Assembly: GCA_937883785.1 (NCBI GenBank)
Contig: CALGDE010000107.1
Coordinates: 1-33,579, forward strand
DNA: 33,579 nucleotides
Direction: 5' to 3'
Origin: an uncultured cyanobacterium
GTDB lineage: Bacteria; Cyanobacteriota; Cyanobacteriia; CACIAM-69d
Position 1 is the stretch's first letter. The number at the start of each line of letters is the position of its first letter. The position numbers were made by a program, and so were the translations under genes. The notes beneath the pieces were generated by a model that saw only the letters and a list, made by a program, of their open reading frames with translations, was not told the DNA's origin and made no database searches. Positions 17,126-26,341 of the stretch are shown piece by piece.

Positions 17126-20100
17126 ATGTTTGAATCGCCCCAAACCGGCTGGCAGTTTTGGATTGATCGCGGGGGGACGTTCACCGATATTGTTGCCCAA
17201 GCTCCCGACGGTGAGCGATTCGTACATAAGTTGCTGTCGGAAAATCCCGAGCGATATGCGGATGCACCGGTGCAAGGGATTCGGGAGGTTTTGGTTGCGC
17301 AGGGGGTGATTTCTGTCGATGAGCCGGTGCCGCTGGAACAGATTGATGCCATCAAAATGGGGACGACGGTGGCGACGAATGCGCTCCTGGAGCGGAAGGG
17401 TGATCGCGTTGTCCTAGCCATTACGGAAGGGTTCGCCGATGCGCTAAAAATTGGCTATCAAAATCGACCGGATTTGTTTGCGCTGCATATCCAACGCCCG
17501 GAGGTGGTTTACGAAACGGTGGTGGAGGTGCCGGAGCGGTTGGATGCCCATGGCACGGTGGAAATTGGCCTGACGCCGGAGCGACTGGAGCGGGTGCGAT
17601 CGCAATTACAGGCAGCGTACGATCACGGGATTCGTAGCTGCGCCGTGGTGTTGATGCATGGGTATCGCTATCCCGACCACGAAAATCAGGTGGCGGCGAT
17701 CGCCCAAAAAATCGGGTTTACGCAGGTGTCGGTGTCCCACAAAATCAGTCCGCTAATGAAGCTGGTGGGGCGCGGTGATACCACTACAGTGGACGCCTAC
17801 TTATCACCAATTTTGCGGCGCTACGTGGCTCAGGTGGAACAGGAATTGCAGGGCAGGGCAGCTGAATCGGTCAAGCCTATAAATCAATTATTTTTTATGC
17901 AATCCAATGGCGGCTTGACGGCAGCGGCGGATTTCCAGGGCAAAGACAGCATTTTATCGGGACCGGCGGGGGGCATTGTGGGGGCGGTGCAAACCTGTGG
18001 AGCGGCGGGTTTTGACAAGATTGTCACCTTTGATATGGGGGGCACGTCCACCGATGTGGCTCGATACGCGGGGGAGTATGAGCGGCAGTTTGAGACGACG
18101 GTGGCGGGGGTTCGACTGCGGGCTCCGATGATGGCGATCCATACGGTGGCGGCGGGCGGCGGGTCGATTTTGCAGTTCGATGGGCAGCGCTATCGGGTGG
18201 GGCCAGATTCGGCAGGGGCAAACCCAGGTCCGGCTGCCTACGGGCGGGGTGGCCCCCTAACGGTGACCGATTGCAATGTGATGCTGGGTAAGCTGCAACC
18301 GGCGTTTTTCCCCCAGGTGTTTGGTTCCGATGGCGATCGCCCCCTAGACACTGCAATAGTTCAAGAAAAGTTTATACAACTCGCCCAAGAAATTGATGCA
18401 GCGATGGTAGATGGGCGATCACCGGAAGAAGTCGCGGCAGGATTTTTGGCGATCGCGGTGGAAACCATGGCCAACGCCATCAAAAAAATCTCCATTCAGC
18501 GGGGCTATGACCTAACGGAATATGTACTGTGTTGCTTCGGCGGAGCGGGCGGACAACATGCCTGCGCGATCGCCGAGTCGTTAGGAATGTCGCGCATCTT
18601 TATCCATCCCTATGCAGGCGTTTTATCGGCGTTTGGTATGGGCTTGGCAGACCAGCGGAAAATTGCGGAACGGGCGATCGAGGCAACTTTAGAACCGGCG
18701 CTTCAATCTCAGCTTGAGCAAGTTTTTAGTGAATTATCAACAGAATTAGAATCTGACGCCGCCGCCGATTTACCGAATATTTCCCAAGTCAAAACGGCGC
18801 GATTACGTTACGCCGGAACTGATTCACCCTTGGTGGTTACGTTCGATTCCCTTGAGGAAATGAAGAGCGATTTTGAGTCTCAACATCGACAGCAATTTGG
18901 ATTTATTTTGGCGGATAAACCTTTGGTGGTTGAGGCGATCGCCCTGGAAATGATCGAGAAAATGCCCATCCCTCCGGAGCCGATTTTAGAGCGAGCGCGA
19001 TCAAAAGCCATCCAGCCTCAGCCAATAGAAACGGTTCGCATTTACACAGATCAAGAATGGCAGAATGCGCCGGTTTTTCAGCGAGATTCTCTACAGCCTG
19101 GGGATGCAATCGAAGGTCCAGCGTTGATTATTGAGCTGACTGGAACTAATGTCGTTGAGCCCAATTGGATCGCAAATGTCAATGACCTAGGTGGGTTGAC
19201 ACTTGAAAAAGTATCCGAAGAGATAGAGGAGGTTGATGATAGAAATATCGAGCTTTTAGGAAGGGAGAGTGAGTGGGCGGATCCGGTTTTACTGGAGATT
19301 TTTAACGGGGTTTTTGGGGCGATCGCCGATCAAATGGGATTGACGCTGCAAAAAACCAGCTACTCCGTCAATATCAAAGAACGGCTGGATTTCTCCTGCG
19401 CAATTTTTGATTCTCGGGGACAACTTGTGGCAAATGCTCCCCATATGCCGGTTCACCTGGGCTCCATGGGCGAGAGTGTGCTTGCACTCACCCGGGCGCG
19501 TCTCGGCGACTTGCAAGCGGGTGATGTTTATATCTCCAACAATCCCTACAACGGCGGCACCCATCTGCCCGACATCACTGCGATTTCTCCAGTTTTTCTG
19601 GCGCCGGGCGATCGCTCCCCATCTTTTTACGTTGCTTCCCGCGGTCACCATGCTGATATCGGCGGCATCACTCCCGGCTCCATGCCTCCCACCAGCACCC
19701 GCATTGACCAGGAAGGGATTTTGCTGGATAACCATCTTCTGGTGCGCGACGGTGAATTTCTGACCGACGACCTAACCCAAATCCTCACTGCCGGTCCCTA
19801 TCCCGTCCGCAATATCACCCAAAATATCGCCGATCTCCAAGCCCAAATTGCCGCCAACCAACGGGGCGTCCGCGAACTGCAAGCCCTCGCCAAAACCTAC
19901 GGCGACCTTACCGTTCTCCGCTACATGCAACATATCCAGAACAACGCCGAAAGCTGCGTCCGTCGAGCGATCGCCACCTTGCGCCTCCCCGCCGAGGGCA
20001 GCACCTGGACCACGCCCCTCGACAATGGCAGTCAAATCCAGGTCAAAATCACAATCAATTCCGACCCCGATTTCCCCACCGCCGCCACCATCGACTTCAG

Positions 20101-20842
20101 GGGCACCTCCCCTCAACAGCCCAATAATTTCAACGCTCCCCGGGCGATCGCCAAAGCCGCCGTCCTCTACGTTTTCCGCACCCTCGTCGCCGACAATATC
20201 CCCCTCAACGCCGGGTGCCTCAAACCCCTGGATATCATCATTCCCGCCAAGTCGATCCTCTCGCCAAGCCACCCCGCCGCCGTTGTCGCAGGCAATGTGG
20301 AAACCTCCCAGGCGGTTGTGGATACCCTTTACGCCGCCCTCGGCATCCTTGCCAACAGCCAAGGCACCATGAACAACTTCACCTTCGGCAACGATCGCCA
20401 CCAGTACTACGAAACCATCTGCGGCGGGTCCGGGGCGGGATGTGATTTATCCGGCAAAAGCTTCCCCGGCACCGACGCCGTTCAAACCCATATGACCAAC
20501 TCTCGTTTAACGGACCCGGAGGTGTTGGAATGGCGCTACCCGGTGCTGGTGGAAAAATTCGCCATTCGTCCCAACAGCGGCGGCGCAGGTCAATACCCCG
20601 GCGGCAACGGCGTAATCCGTCGCATCCGTTTTTTGGAAACCATGACTGCTGGCATTTTGTCCCAACGGCGATCGCTCCCTCCCCAAGGCATTAACGGCGG
20701 TCACCCTGCTCTGCCCGGTGAAACTTTTGTTGATAGGCAAGGGGGCGATCGCGACCCCCTAAAAGCCACAGACCAAGCGCTGTTGCATCCTGGGGACTGC
20801 ATTGAAATTCAAACTCCCGGCGGTGGCGGCTATGGCAAGTAA
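17126..20842 (+). CDS. 5-oxoprolinase (fused HyuA-HyuB)
   Basis: An ATP-dependent 5-oxo-L-proline amidohydrolase, which opens pyroglutamate to glutamate in glutathione turnover. At 1238 aa it is the eukaryotic-like fused form. The HyuA part (about 8-700) has WIDRGGTFTDIV, GPAGGIVGAV and DMGGTSTDVA of the ATPase-like fold. The HyuB part (about 720-1238) starts near LEIFNGVFGAIADQMGL, has RGHHADIGG, and ends with the family tail IEIQTPGGGGYG. A hydantoinase activity cannot be excluded. A TTG at 17120 is better spaced from the AAGGGA element (17109-17114) and would add two residues. The downstream gene overlaps its end by 11 nt. Confidence 0.93.
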   Translation: MFESPQTGWQFWIDRGGTFTDIVAQAPDGERFVHKLLSENPERYADAPVQGIREVLVAQGVISVDEPVPLEQIDAIKMGTTVATNALLERKGDRVVLAITEGFADALKIGYQNRPDLFALHIQRPEVVYETVVEVPERLDAHGTVEIGLTPERLERVRSQLQAAYDHGIRSCAVVLMHGYRYPDHENQVAAIAQKIGFTQVSVSHKISPLMKLVGRGDTTTVDAYLSPILRRYVAQVEQELQGRAAESVKPINQLFFMQSNGGLTAAADFQGKDSILSGPAGGIVGAVQTCGAAGFDKIVTFDMGGTSTDVARYAGEYERQFETTVAGVRLRAPMMAIHTVAAGGGSILQFDGQRYRVGPDSAGANPGPAAYGRGGPLTVTDCNVMLGKLQPAFFPQVFGSDGDRPLDTAIVQEKFIQLAQEIDAAMVDGRSPEEVAAGFLAIAVETMANAIKKISIQRGYDLTEYVLCCFGGAGGQHACAIAESLGMSRIFIHPYAGVLSAFGMGLADQRKIAERAIEATLEPALQSQLEQVFSELSTELESDAAADLPNISQVKTARLRYAGTDSPLVVTFDSLEEMKSDFESQHRQQFGFILADKPLVVEAIALEMIEKMPIPPEPILERARSKAIQPQPIETVRIYTDQEWQNAPVFQRDSLQPGDAIEGPALIIELTGTNVVEPNWIANVNDLGGLTLEKVSEEIEEVDDRNIELLGRESEWADPVLLEIFNGVFGAIADQMGLTLQKTSYSVNIKERLDFSCAIFDSRGQLVANAPHMPVHLGSMGESVLALTRARLGDLQAGDVYISNNPYNGGTHLPDITAISPVFLAPGDRSPSFYVASRGHHADIGGITPGSMPPTSTRIDQEGILLDNHLLVRDGEFLTDDLTQILTAGPYPVRNITQNIADLQAQIAANQRGVRELQALAKTYGDLTVLRYMQHIQNNAESCVRRAIATLRLPAEGSTWTTPLDNGSQIQVKITINSDPDFPTAATIDFRGTSPQQPNNFNAPRAIAKAAVLYVFRTLVADNIPLNAGCLKPLDIIIPAKSILSPSHPAAVVAGNVETSQAVVDTLYAALGILANSQGTMNNFTFGNDRHQYYETICGGSGAGCDLSGKSFPGTDAVQTHMTNSRLTDPEVLEWRYPVLVEKFAIRPNSGGAGQYPGGNGVIRRIRFLETMTAGILSQRRSLPPQGINGGHPALPGETFVDRQGGDRDPLKATDQALLHPGDCIEIQTPGGGGYGK

Positions 20843-21959
20843 ATCTAGCATCCAAACTATCTGGGACTTGATGCAACCAGACTGGCACCAACGGCAGACA
20901 GACGATGATAGCTTCAACAATGCGGCACAAAATACTATTTCAAGTAAAGTCAGCTCTTTGACTCCTGAAGAAATTCGTAGCCTATTCGATAAAGCCAGAA
21001 AAGAAATAACGAATAATCAACTGAAATTCACTGAGAAGAACAAATATCCAAGAAATCCTCAGTTCATCGTTAACTATATATTTGAACCTGAAGACAAAGC
21101 TAATTCGCCTAAGATGCGAGCCAATTTAAAGGCATATCTTGAGTCTAATTTACAAGCCTGTTGCGAGTATTTTGAGTGGCTTGTCAAGTCGGAAAGTTTC
21201 TATGATGGCTTTAGGTCAAGCACCTTCACTCAGAATCAAGTTGAACAGGCTCTGTTTCACACTTGGAGGCTACTCAAACAATGTGAATGTGAATGGAATA
21301 TTTCAACCAACCTCTTCAATGCAAACTTTCATAGTCAGTCGCGAACCGATACGACAGATTCCTTTTGGATGGCAAAAAATCTGTTTGAGCGAGGTGCCAT
21401 TGCTAGCCCTCATAGACCTGCAGATAAAGCAGCTCTTGTATCAGTGTTGACATTACGAAGATTGTTGGAATCTTCTTTTAAAAGACTATTAGGATTTTGC
21501 TACTGTTACAATCCAGACAATAAAATCCTACACGAAATTAAGACATACGAAATAGTTGAATTCATCAAAGAAGAAATTATTAACGGTAAGATTCACACCT
21601 CTTGGCAGTCTTTGGCAAGGGTTGATGGTGAGCTTGATGTCAAAAATATGGGATGTGAGTGGGTCAACCTGAAGACACTGATAAAAATATATGAGTGGTG
21701 CAATATTTTTATTCATCAGGATATGCAGCGTTCTCCTTGGCAACTCTATTACGCATTGGAATGCTGCAGCTTTTTAATTAGGGGTGGTGCAGTAATTGAA
21801 AATAATGTTTCCAAGAGAAGCGTTTACGGATGGATCAAAATCATTGACTACGCTCAGGTAAAAGAACGCTTCATCGAAAGAATTAAAGGTAAGGTGAGGT
21901 GCCGCGCGGTAGAGTTCGTGTTTTCTGAACCAGAAGCACTGCTACTGGGACAGCCCTAG
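20832..21959 (+). CDS. hypothetical protein, 375 aa
   Basis: I do not recognise this protein. It begins inside the last codons of the oxoprolinase gene (ATG at 20832, stop of hyu at 20840-20842), so it could be translationally coupled. It is soluble, helix-rich and rich in Trp, Cys and Phe, with a mid-protein ALVSVLTLRRLLESSFKRLLG helix and an IYEWCNIFIHQ segment. The last has the look of a conserved core but carries no diagnostic motif. No HIP1 octamers are present and it is AT-richer than hyu. A decayed copy of the hyuB tail lies directly after it, which suggests that it was inserted at the hyu 3' end. Confidence 0.7.
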   Translation: MASKSSIQTIWDLMQPDWHQRQTDDDSFNNAAQNTISSKVSSLTPEEIRSLFDKARKEITNNQLKFTEKNKYPRNPQFIVNYIFEPEDKANSPKMRANLKAYLESNLQACCEYFEWLVKSESFYDGFRSSTFTQNQVEQALFHTWRLLKQCECEWNISTNLFNANFHSQSRTDTTDSFWMAKNLFERGAIASPHRPADKAALVSVLTLRRLLESSFKRLLGFCYCYNPDNKILHEIKTYEIVEFIKEEIINGKIHTSWQSLARVDGELDVKNMGCEWVNLKTLIKIYEWCNIFIHQDMQRSPWQLYYALECCSFLIRGGAVIENNVSKRSVYGWIKIIDYAQVKERFIERIKGKVRCRAVEFVFSEPEALLLGQP

Positions 21960-22050
21960 CCGCGAAACCTTCAATACCACCGATCAGATAGTTGCAACCG
22001 AGAGAGGGATAGCCCATTGAAATCCACATCCCTGGCGGCGGCTACGGCTC
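21958..22050 (+). pseudogene. decayed copy of the HyuB C-terminus
   Basis: Reading from about 21964 gives ETFNTTDQ, then after a frameshift IEIHIPGGGYG from 22016. The intact oxoprolinase tail (20710-20842) reads ETF...ATDQ...IEIQTPGGGGYG in the same order. The nucleotides match closely in the final block (ATTGAAAT then CA then CCCGGCGG-like). In-frame stops at 22010 and a deletion of about 30 nt show that it is not functional. It marks the far side of the 375-aa gene. Confidence 0.7.
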
Positions 22051-22253
22051 CCCTTCCCTATCCGACATTTGATTCGACTTCAACGCAACTGCTAAGCATA
22101 ATCGTTATCGGCAACGGGCTGCGGCGATCCTGGCATACGCGACCCCTCATATTATTGATGGGGGAAATAACCGCCAATGAAATGGGGAAGCTGTTACCGT
22201 AGGGCAAATCGACTTTACGATTTCGCCAGTGCGCTTAGGGATAGCTCAGTCAG

Positions 22254-22391
22254 TTAATTGCAGTTAATCAAAATTATGAGACGTCGCCGTAATCGCAATG
22301 CCGCCGTTGGTATGAAGAAATGACGTCGCTGGGCGATCGCCACAACAACACCAGTACCAACAGCAATTAGTTTTACGTTTAAACGGCTCAT
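22254..22391 (-). CDS. possible very small membrane protein, 45 aa
   Basis: A 45-codon frame (start MSRLNVKLIAVG, end RRRLIILINCN) is preceded at 5-nt spacing by AAGGTGA, one of the best Shine-Dalgarno matches in the window. Residues 7-20 are hydrophobic, then Arg-rich, then hydrophobic. It lies beyond the terminator of the ferredoxin gene, in a region with decayed sequence, and could itself be a remnant. No family recognised. Confidence 0.3.
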   Translation of the reverse strand: MSRLNVKLIAVGTGVVVAIAQRRHFFIPTAALRLRRRLIILINCN

Positions 22392-22407
22392 TGCAATCAC
22401 CTTGTGA

Positions 22408-22455
22408 AAAAGCCTAGGACCACTTCGTATTGTGCATGGTCAAACTAAGGCTTTG
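22408..22455 (-). terminator. terminator of the ferredoxin/trpA transcript
   Basis: On the minus strand AAAGCCT pairs with AGGCTTT and, further in, GACCA pairs with TGGTC. The outer arm runs into a run of five T. It lies about 50-100 nt beyond the stop of the [2Fe-2S] protein gene and fits an intrinsic terminator with an interrupted stem. Confidence 0.5.
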
Positions 22456-22505
22456 ACAGCAGCAATCTTCAAGCGTTGTCGGGGCAAGGCTCAGCCGCAA
22501 TCAAT

Positions 22506-22811
22506 CTAAAATCCAAACTGTCGATGAAAGCGAGGGTGCAGCTTGTCTGCAACGGGTTCGCCTCCTATCAAGTGCTCATCAACAATGCGCTGAGCATCGT
22601 CGGGAGTTAGGCGATGATACCAAGTCTTCTCCGGCATAACCCGCACTGCCGGTCCCGAGCTGCACTGCCCTAGACAGGTGCCGCGACAGATTCTGATGTT
22701 TTCCGGCAACTCCGCCTCCTCCAAAACGTCCAATACTTCTTCAGCGCCGCTCTCTATGCAAGCTTCACTCAGACACACCATCACGAAGGTTTTAGTCGGC
22801 TGATCGGTCAT
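22506..22811 (-). CDS. thioredoxin-like [2Fe-2S] ferredoxin
   Basis: A 101-aa protein of the thioredoxin-fold [2Fe-2S] family, the module also found in NuoE/HoxE. Cysteines C13 and C18 (spacing of four) and C42 and C46 (spacing of three) in VCLSEAC and CRGTC fit cluster ligation, and C50 follows. The central [14 protein letters not shown] and [18 protein letters not shown] blocks are typical of stand-alone cyanobacterial members. The electron partner is unknown. I chose the ATG at 22811 (MTDQPTK), since the frame to 22883 adds only a Ser/Thr-rich leader. It lies 140 nt downstream of trpA and may be cotranscribed with it. Confidence 0.85.
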   Translation of the reverse strand: MTDQPTKTFVMVCLSEACIESGAEEVLDVLEEAELPENIRICRGTCLGQCSSGPAVRVMPEKTWYHRLTPDDAQRIVDEHLIGGEPVADKLHPRFHRQFGF

Positions 22812-22951
22812 GGGACTGGGGGCGTTGGAGCTGGTCAAGGTCATGGAAGTCAAAGCAAACAGGTTACTTCCACAATGACGCAATTTTGAAGAAATGTGTA
22901 GTTGGATGTGGAGATAGCTGGGAGGCGATCGCCGCAGAAAACCCTGTCAAA

Positions 22952-23749
22952 TTAAGCTGTCAAAACGGCTTTCAGCGACTTACAGAATGCCCCTAGATTT
23001 TTAACCGCTTCCGCTTCGTCGCCGTCCGCCAGCAATTTTACGCAGGCGCTGCCAACGATCGCCCCATCAGCTCCCCATCCTTTAACCTGCTTCGCCTGCT
23101 CCGGTCCGGAAATTCCAAAGCCAATGCCCACCGGCTTATCCGTCACCTCTCGCACCTGCTTCAGCACATCACCAACGCGGGTTTGCATCTGGGTGCGCAT
23201 TCCCGTTACGCCGGTGACGCTGACCAAATAGATAAATCCCTGGGACTGCTCGGCGATCGCCTCCATGCGCTCCACGGGACTAGTGGGCGCAATCAGTAAC
23301 GTCACTTCAATGCCAATTTCCGCCGCTGGCTTCAGCAAACTATCTGCTTCCTCCAAAGGCAAATCGGGCACCACCAAACCCGCTGCCCCCGCCGTCTTGA
23401 TGTCTTTCAAAAACGTTTCAACGCCGCGATTCAAAATCGGGTTGTAGTAAGTGAAAAGAATAATCGGAGCGCTAATATCCGGCGAAACCTCTGAAACCAG
23501 CTTCAGCACGTCGTCCAATTTTGTACCCCGAGTCAGCGATCGTGTTGCCGCCGCCTGAATCGTAGGACCATCTGCCAGGGGATCGGCGTAGGGCACCCCC
23601 AGCTCAATAAAATCGGCTCCGTTTTGGTCCAGCGCTTTTAATGCCGCCCCTGTTGCTTTCAAGCTGGGATCCCCCGCCGTAATAAACGGAATTAGGGCGC
23701 ACTCCTCGCGATCGCGGAGCTGGGCAAAGCGCTCGGAAACAGAGGTCAT
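22952..23749 (-). CDS. trpA: tryptophan synthase alpha subunit
   Basis: TrpA cleaves indole-3-glycerol phosphate to indole and glyceraldehyde 3-phosphate, passing indole through a tunnel to TrpB. The 265-aa length is normal. Catalytic residues E49 ([11 protein letters not shown]) and D60 (LADGPTIQ) are at the classical positions. PFITAGDPS at 21-29 and the phosphate-binding GFGISGPEQ and GAIVGSACV loops are present. trpB is not in the window. ndhL and the DUF3007 gene lie upstream in the same direction. Confidence 0.97.
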   Translation of the reverse strand: MTSVSERFAQLRDREECALIPFITAGDPSLKATGAALKALDQNGADFIELGVPYADPLADGPTIQAAATRSLTRGTKLDDVLKLVSEVSPDISAPIILFTYYNPILNRGVETFLKDIKTAGAAGLVVPDLPLEEADSLLKPAAEIGIEVTLLIAPTSPVERMEAIAEQSQGFIYLVSVTGVTGMRTQMQTRVGDVLKQVREVTDKPVGIGFGISGPEQAKQVKGWGADGAIVGSACVKLLADGDEAEAVKNLGAFCKSLKAVLTA

Positions 23750-23874
23750 AAAACTAAGCCGTGAACTAAAGGCGTAATAGGGCTAACGGAGTCTAAATTT
23801 ATCAGAATTTATCAGATGTTTTGACTCAGATGTTTAAACCTACCTGCCGAAGTTCAAAGGCAAAGGTTACATCA

Positions 23875-24177
23875 TTAAGCCTTTTCCGCCTCTAACTCTG
23901 CCTGTAGCTCCGCCAGCTCTTCCTTCGACATTTCAGAGATGCGCTTGTCAATGACCGCCTCTTCGTAATCCTTGAGCTGTTGGTGATAAGTCATCTTATG
24001 GTTCTTCGCCCGCAATCCATAGCTCAGCAGCCAGCCCACCAAACCCATCACCAGCACCGCCTGGGTCCAAATGCCAGCTTTAATAGAGTCTAGCCCCAGC
24101 CATTGCAGCGCCACATAGCCAAAGCCGCCCGCAATAAATACCGCCAAAATAATCGTTAGGGCATCTAGTCGCCGCAT
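23875..24177 (-). CDS. DUF3007-family membrane protein
   Basis: A 100-aa cyanobacterial protein with two transmembrane helices (about 8-26 and 36-55) and a charged, helical C-terminal tail (about 60-100, Glu/Lys-rich, probably coiled coil). It resembles the DUF3007 family. Its position directly after ndhL suggests a link to the thylakoid NDH-1 complex, but this is inference from neighbourhood only. The start MRRLDALT at 24177 has a TAAGAG element just upstream, and a short GTGAC/GTCAC hairpin lies in the leader. Confidence 0.75.
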   Translation of the reverse strand: MRRLDALTIILAVFIAGGFGYVALQWLGLDSIKAGIWTQAVLVMGLVGWLLSYGLRAKNHKMTYHQQLKDYEEAVIDKRISEMSKEELAELQAELEAEKA

Positions 24178-24357
24178 CTCTTACCCCCACCAAAAGTGAC
24201 CTTTCTGTCACCTTAGCCCGGTACTTGGACAGGTTATTGGGACAACCGTTACATCGTTACAATTGCCACAATTATTTGTTACCTACGGTAATTGCCCAGC
24301 ATTTTGGGGGGCAGGCAACAACCGTAGGACGGGAAATATATTTATGTCATTGTGTCT

Positions 24358-24603
24358 TTAGCCGTCGATAGTGCGACGCTCAGGACGCAGGTTTAAGAAG
24401 GGCGACATCGCCAACATGCCGGGAAAGAAGAAAAATACCATTGAGTACATAATTAATCGCTCAACGGAGCTGGCCACGTACCAGCGTTTTTGCAGGTAAA
24501 TGAACAGCCCGGCAGGAATAACCAGCAGGTATGCGCCGGCAATGCCCAGGTATAGGGCAATCGTTAGAATCGTGTCGAAAGACAGGGAAGATAAGTCGGG
24601 CAT
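24358..24603 (-). CDS. ndhL: NAD(P)H-quinone oxidoreductase subunit L
   Basis: NdhL is a small membrane subunit specific to the photosynthetic NDH-1 complex of cyanobacteria and chloroplasts, needed for cyclic electron flow and inorganic carbon uptake. It was first known as IctA. The 81-aa protein has two helices (about 12-35 and 48-66) and the characteristic [15 protein letters not shown] link, then [19 protein letters not shown] chose the ATG at 24603; a GTG at 24609 adds two residues. It heads a minus-strand cluster with DUF3007 and trpA. Confidence 0.95.
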   Translation of the reverse strand: MPDLSSLSFDTILTIALYLGIAGAYLLVIPAGLFIYLQKRWYVASSVERLIMYSMVFFFFPGMLAMSPFLNLRPERRTIDG

Positions 24604-25025
24604 GGGCACGGCTCTGGGGGGCTTTAAATTTGGACTTCAAACAAGCTGCTAAGCAATTATTCCTAATATTATCTCGGAAGCAGCAACCTTCGGGGCGATC
24701 GCCCAGCACCATTCTCCTGGTTTTGGGCCCTGCTTTGCGTCGCCAACCTACACAGCGCCCGCTCTTAACGCGTATTTTTTGCCCCCGTTGCTTTTAAATA
24801 TCGCGTAGATATCGCCTCCAGGTTTATCGCCATCCCAAATAACCGACCAGACCGGTATCGGAAAGCCGATCGCCACCTTGAAAATTCCTCATTACCATTT
24901 CAACAGCATTAGCCTTATCGCAATTTTGCAGCGTCGGCATCGCAATCAATACCGTTTAACTCCGCGACGAAGCCCTGTTAAGGCTGAGTTGGCTACAACG
25001 CTACTGTTTTATTTGTGGGACTACT
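24604..25025. other. divergent promoter region, 422 bp
   Basis: This spacer lies between the divergent ndhL and ene-reductase genes and must hold both promoters. It includes one HIP1 octamer near 24698. I see no ORF with support, no clear palindromic operator and no recognised riboswitch. Confidence 0.5.
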
Positions 25026-26135
25026 ATGACTACATCTCCTAAGCTTTTGAGCCCCGTTAAATTGGGTGACCTGGAGCTACAAAACCGGGTTGTACTTGCC
25101 CCTTTGACGCGGGGTCGGGCGGGCGAGAAGCGCATTCCCAACCCCATGATGGCTGAGTACTACGCCCAGCGAGCTAATGGCAACTTGCTCATTTCTGAAG
25201 CAACGGTGATTTCAGAGCAGGGCTTTGGCTGGGTGGATTCGCCCGGCATTTATAACGATGAACAGGTGGCAGGCTGGAAAGTCGTTACCGATGCGGTCCA
25301 TGCCAAGGGAGGCAAGATGATCTTGCAACTATGGCACTGCGGGCGATCGTCCCATAGCGACTTTCACAACGGCGAGTTGCCCGTGTCATCGGCGGCAGTA
25401 AAAATTGACGATGGTTCCCAAGCCCATACGCCCAACGGCAAAAAGGACTATGAAGTGCCGCGGGCATTGACCACTGAGGAAGTGGCGGTGGTGGTGGAGG
25501 ACTATCGCCAGGCTGCGGAGCGCGCTAAAGCTGCGGGCTTTGATGGGGTGGAAATTCACGGTGCCAATGGTTATTTGATTGACCAGTTTCTCCAATTCAA
25601 GGTTAACCAGCGCGATGATAAATATGGTGGCTCTTTGGAAAATCGGTTCCGATTCCTGAAGGAAATCACCGAGGCGATCTTGACGGTGTGGGAGTCAGGG
25701 GCTGTGGGCGTTCGCCTTTCCCCCAACGGTGTCTTTAACGATGTGGGCTCCCCGGATTATCGGGAAACCTATTTGTACGTGGTGGAGCAACTAAAGCAGT
25801 ACGGCTTGGGCTATCTGCATATTATGGATGGACTGGGCTTTGGCTTCCATGAGCAGGGAGAACCAATGACCCTGGCGGAGTTTCGTGCCATTTACCCCGA
25901 CACTATTATTGGCAACTGTGGTTACACCCAGGAAGCGGCAGAGGAGGCGATCGCTGCGGGCAATGCAGATTTAATTGCTTTCGGTCGTCCGTATATCACC
26001 AACCCCGACCTAATCAATCGCTTTGCCAATGGATATCCTCTGACCGACTCGTCGGATCCGTCCCGTTGGTATTCCTCCGGCCCCGAGGGTTATGTGGACT
26101 ATCCCACCTACGAGGACTCAAACCAGGCTGCGTAG
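25026..26135 (+). CDS. Old Yellow Enzyme family ene-reductase
   Basis: An FMN-dependent NAD(P)H oxidoreductase of the classical OYE class (NemA/OPR-like), 369 aa. It reduces activated C=C bonds in enals, enones or maleimides; the natural substrate is unknown. Visible residues are T28 in PLTRGR (flavin tuning), the QLWHCGRSSH block at 101-110 and the His/Asn substrate-anion pair H178/N181 with proton donor Y183 in HGANGYLIDQF. The C-terminal FGRPYITNPDL binds the FMN phosphate region. The gene is monocistronic: divergent from ndhL, with a very strong terminator 50 nt downstream. Confidence 0.93.
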   Translation: MTTSPKLLSPVKLGDLELQNRVVLAPLTRGRAGEKRIPNPMMAEYYAQRANGNLLISEATVISEQGFGWVDSPGIYNDEQVAGWKVVTDAVHAKGGKMILQLWHCGRSSHSDFHNGELPVSSAAVKIDDGSQAHTPNGKKDYEVPRALTTEEVAVVVEDYRQAAERAKAAGFDGVEIHGANGYLIDQFLQFKVNQRDDKYGGSLENRFRFLKEITEAILTVWESGAVGVRLSPNGVFNDVGSPDYRETYLYVVEQLKQYGLGYLHIMDGLGFGFHEQGEPMTLAEFRAIYPDTIIGNCGYTQEAAEEAIAAGNADLIAFGRPYITNPDLINRFANGYPLTDSSDPSRWYSSGPEGYVDYPTYEDSNQAA

Positions 26136-26184
26136 TGGTCACTTTCAACCTCCACGGCACGTCAGAAACTGCTGTTGAATCTTC

Positions 26185-26226
26185 TGCCCCTATCTCGGAA
26201 ATCTCCTCTGAGATAGGGGCATTTTT
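26185..26226 (+). terminator. strong rho-independent terminator of the ene-reductase gene
   Basis: A perfect 12-bp stem (TGCCCCTATCTC / GAGATAGGGGCA), 13-nt loop and TTTTT directly after. It lies 50 nt after the stop codon and before the tRNA gene. Confidence 0.93.
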
Positions 26227-26341
26227 GACGAAAAAACCACAAACGTAAACTTACGGAAACGTGGGGCTGGAACCATTGACCCTGAAGGGCGATCGCCCTT
26301 ATCCTGTAAGCCTGCAAACGGCGTGATTGCCTTGCAGGTTC

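Noticed and set aside
19772-20401. Minus-strand 209-aa glycine-rich ORF
   Set aside because: It lies antisense to the well-supported HyuB domain. Its Gly/Val/Asp composition is what C-rich sense codons produce on the opposite strand.
22017-22202. Plus-strand 61-aa ORF after the 375-aa gene
   Set aside because: It starts inside the decayed hyuB tail in another frame and has no start context.
24187-24210. GTGAC/GTCAC hairpin with TTTT in the DUF3007 leader
   Set aside because: The 5-bp stem is too weak to call as an attenuator or terminator, though it is mentioned with the gene.
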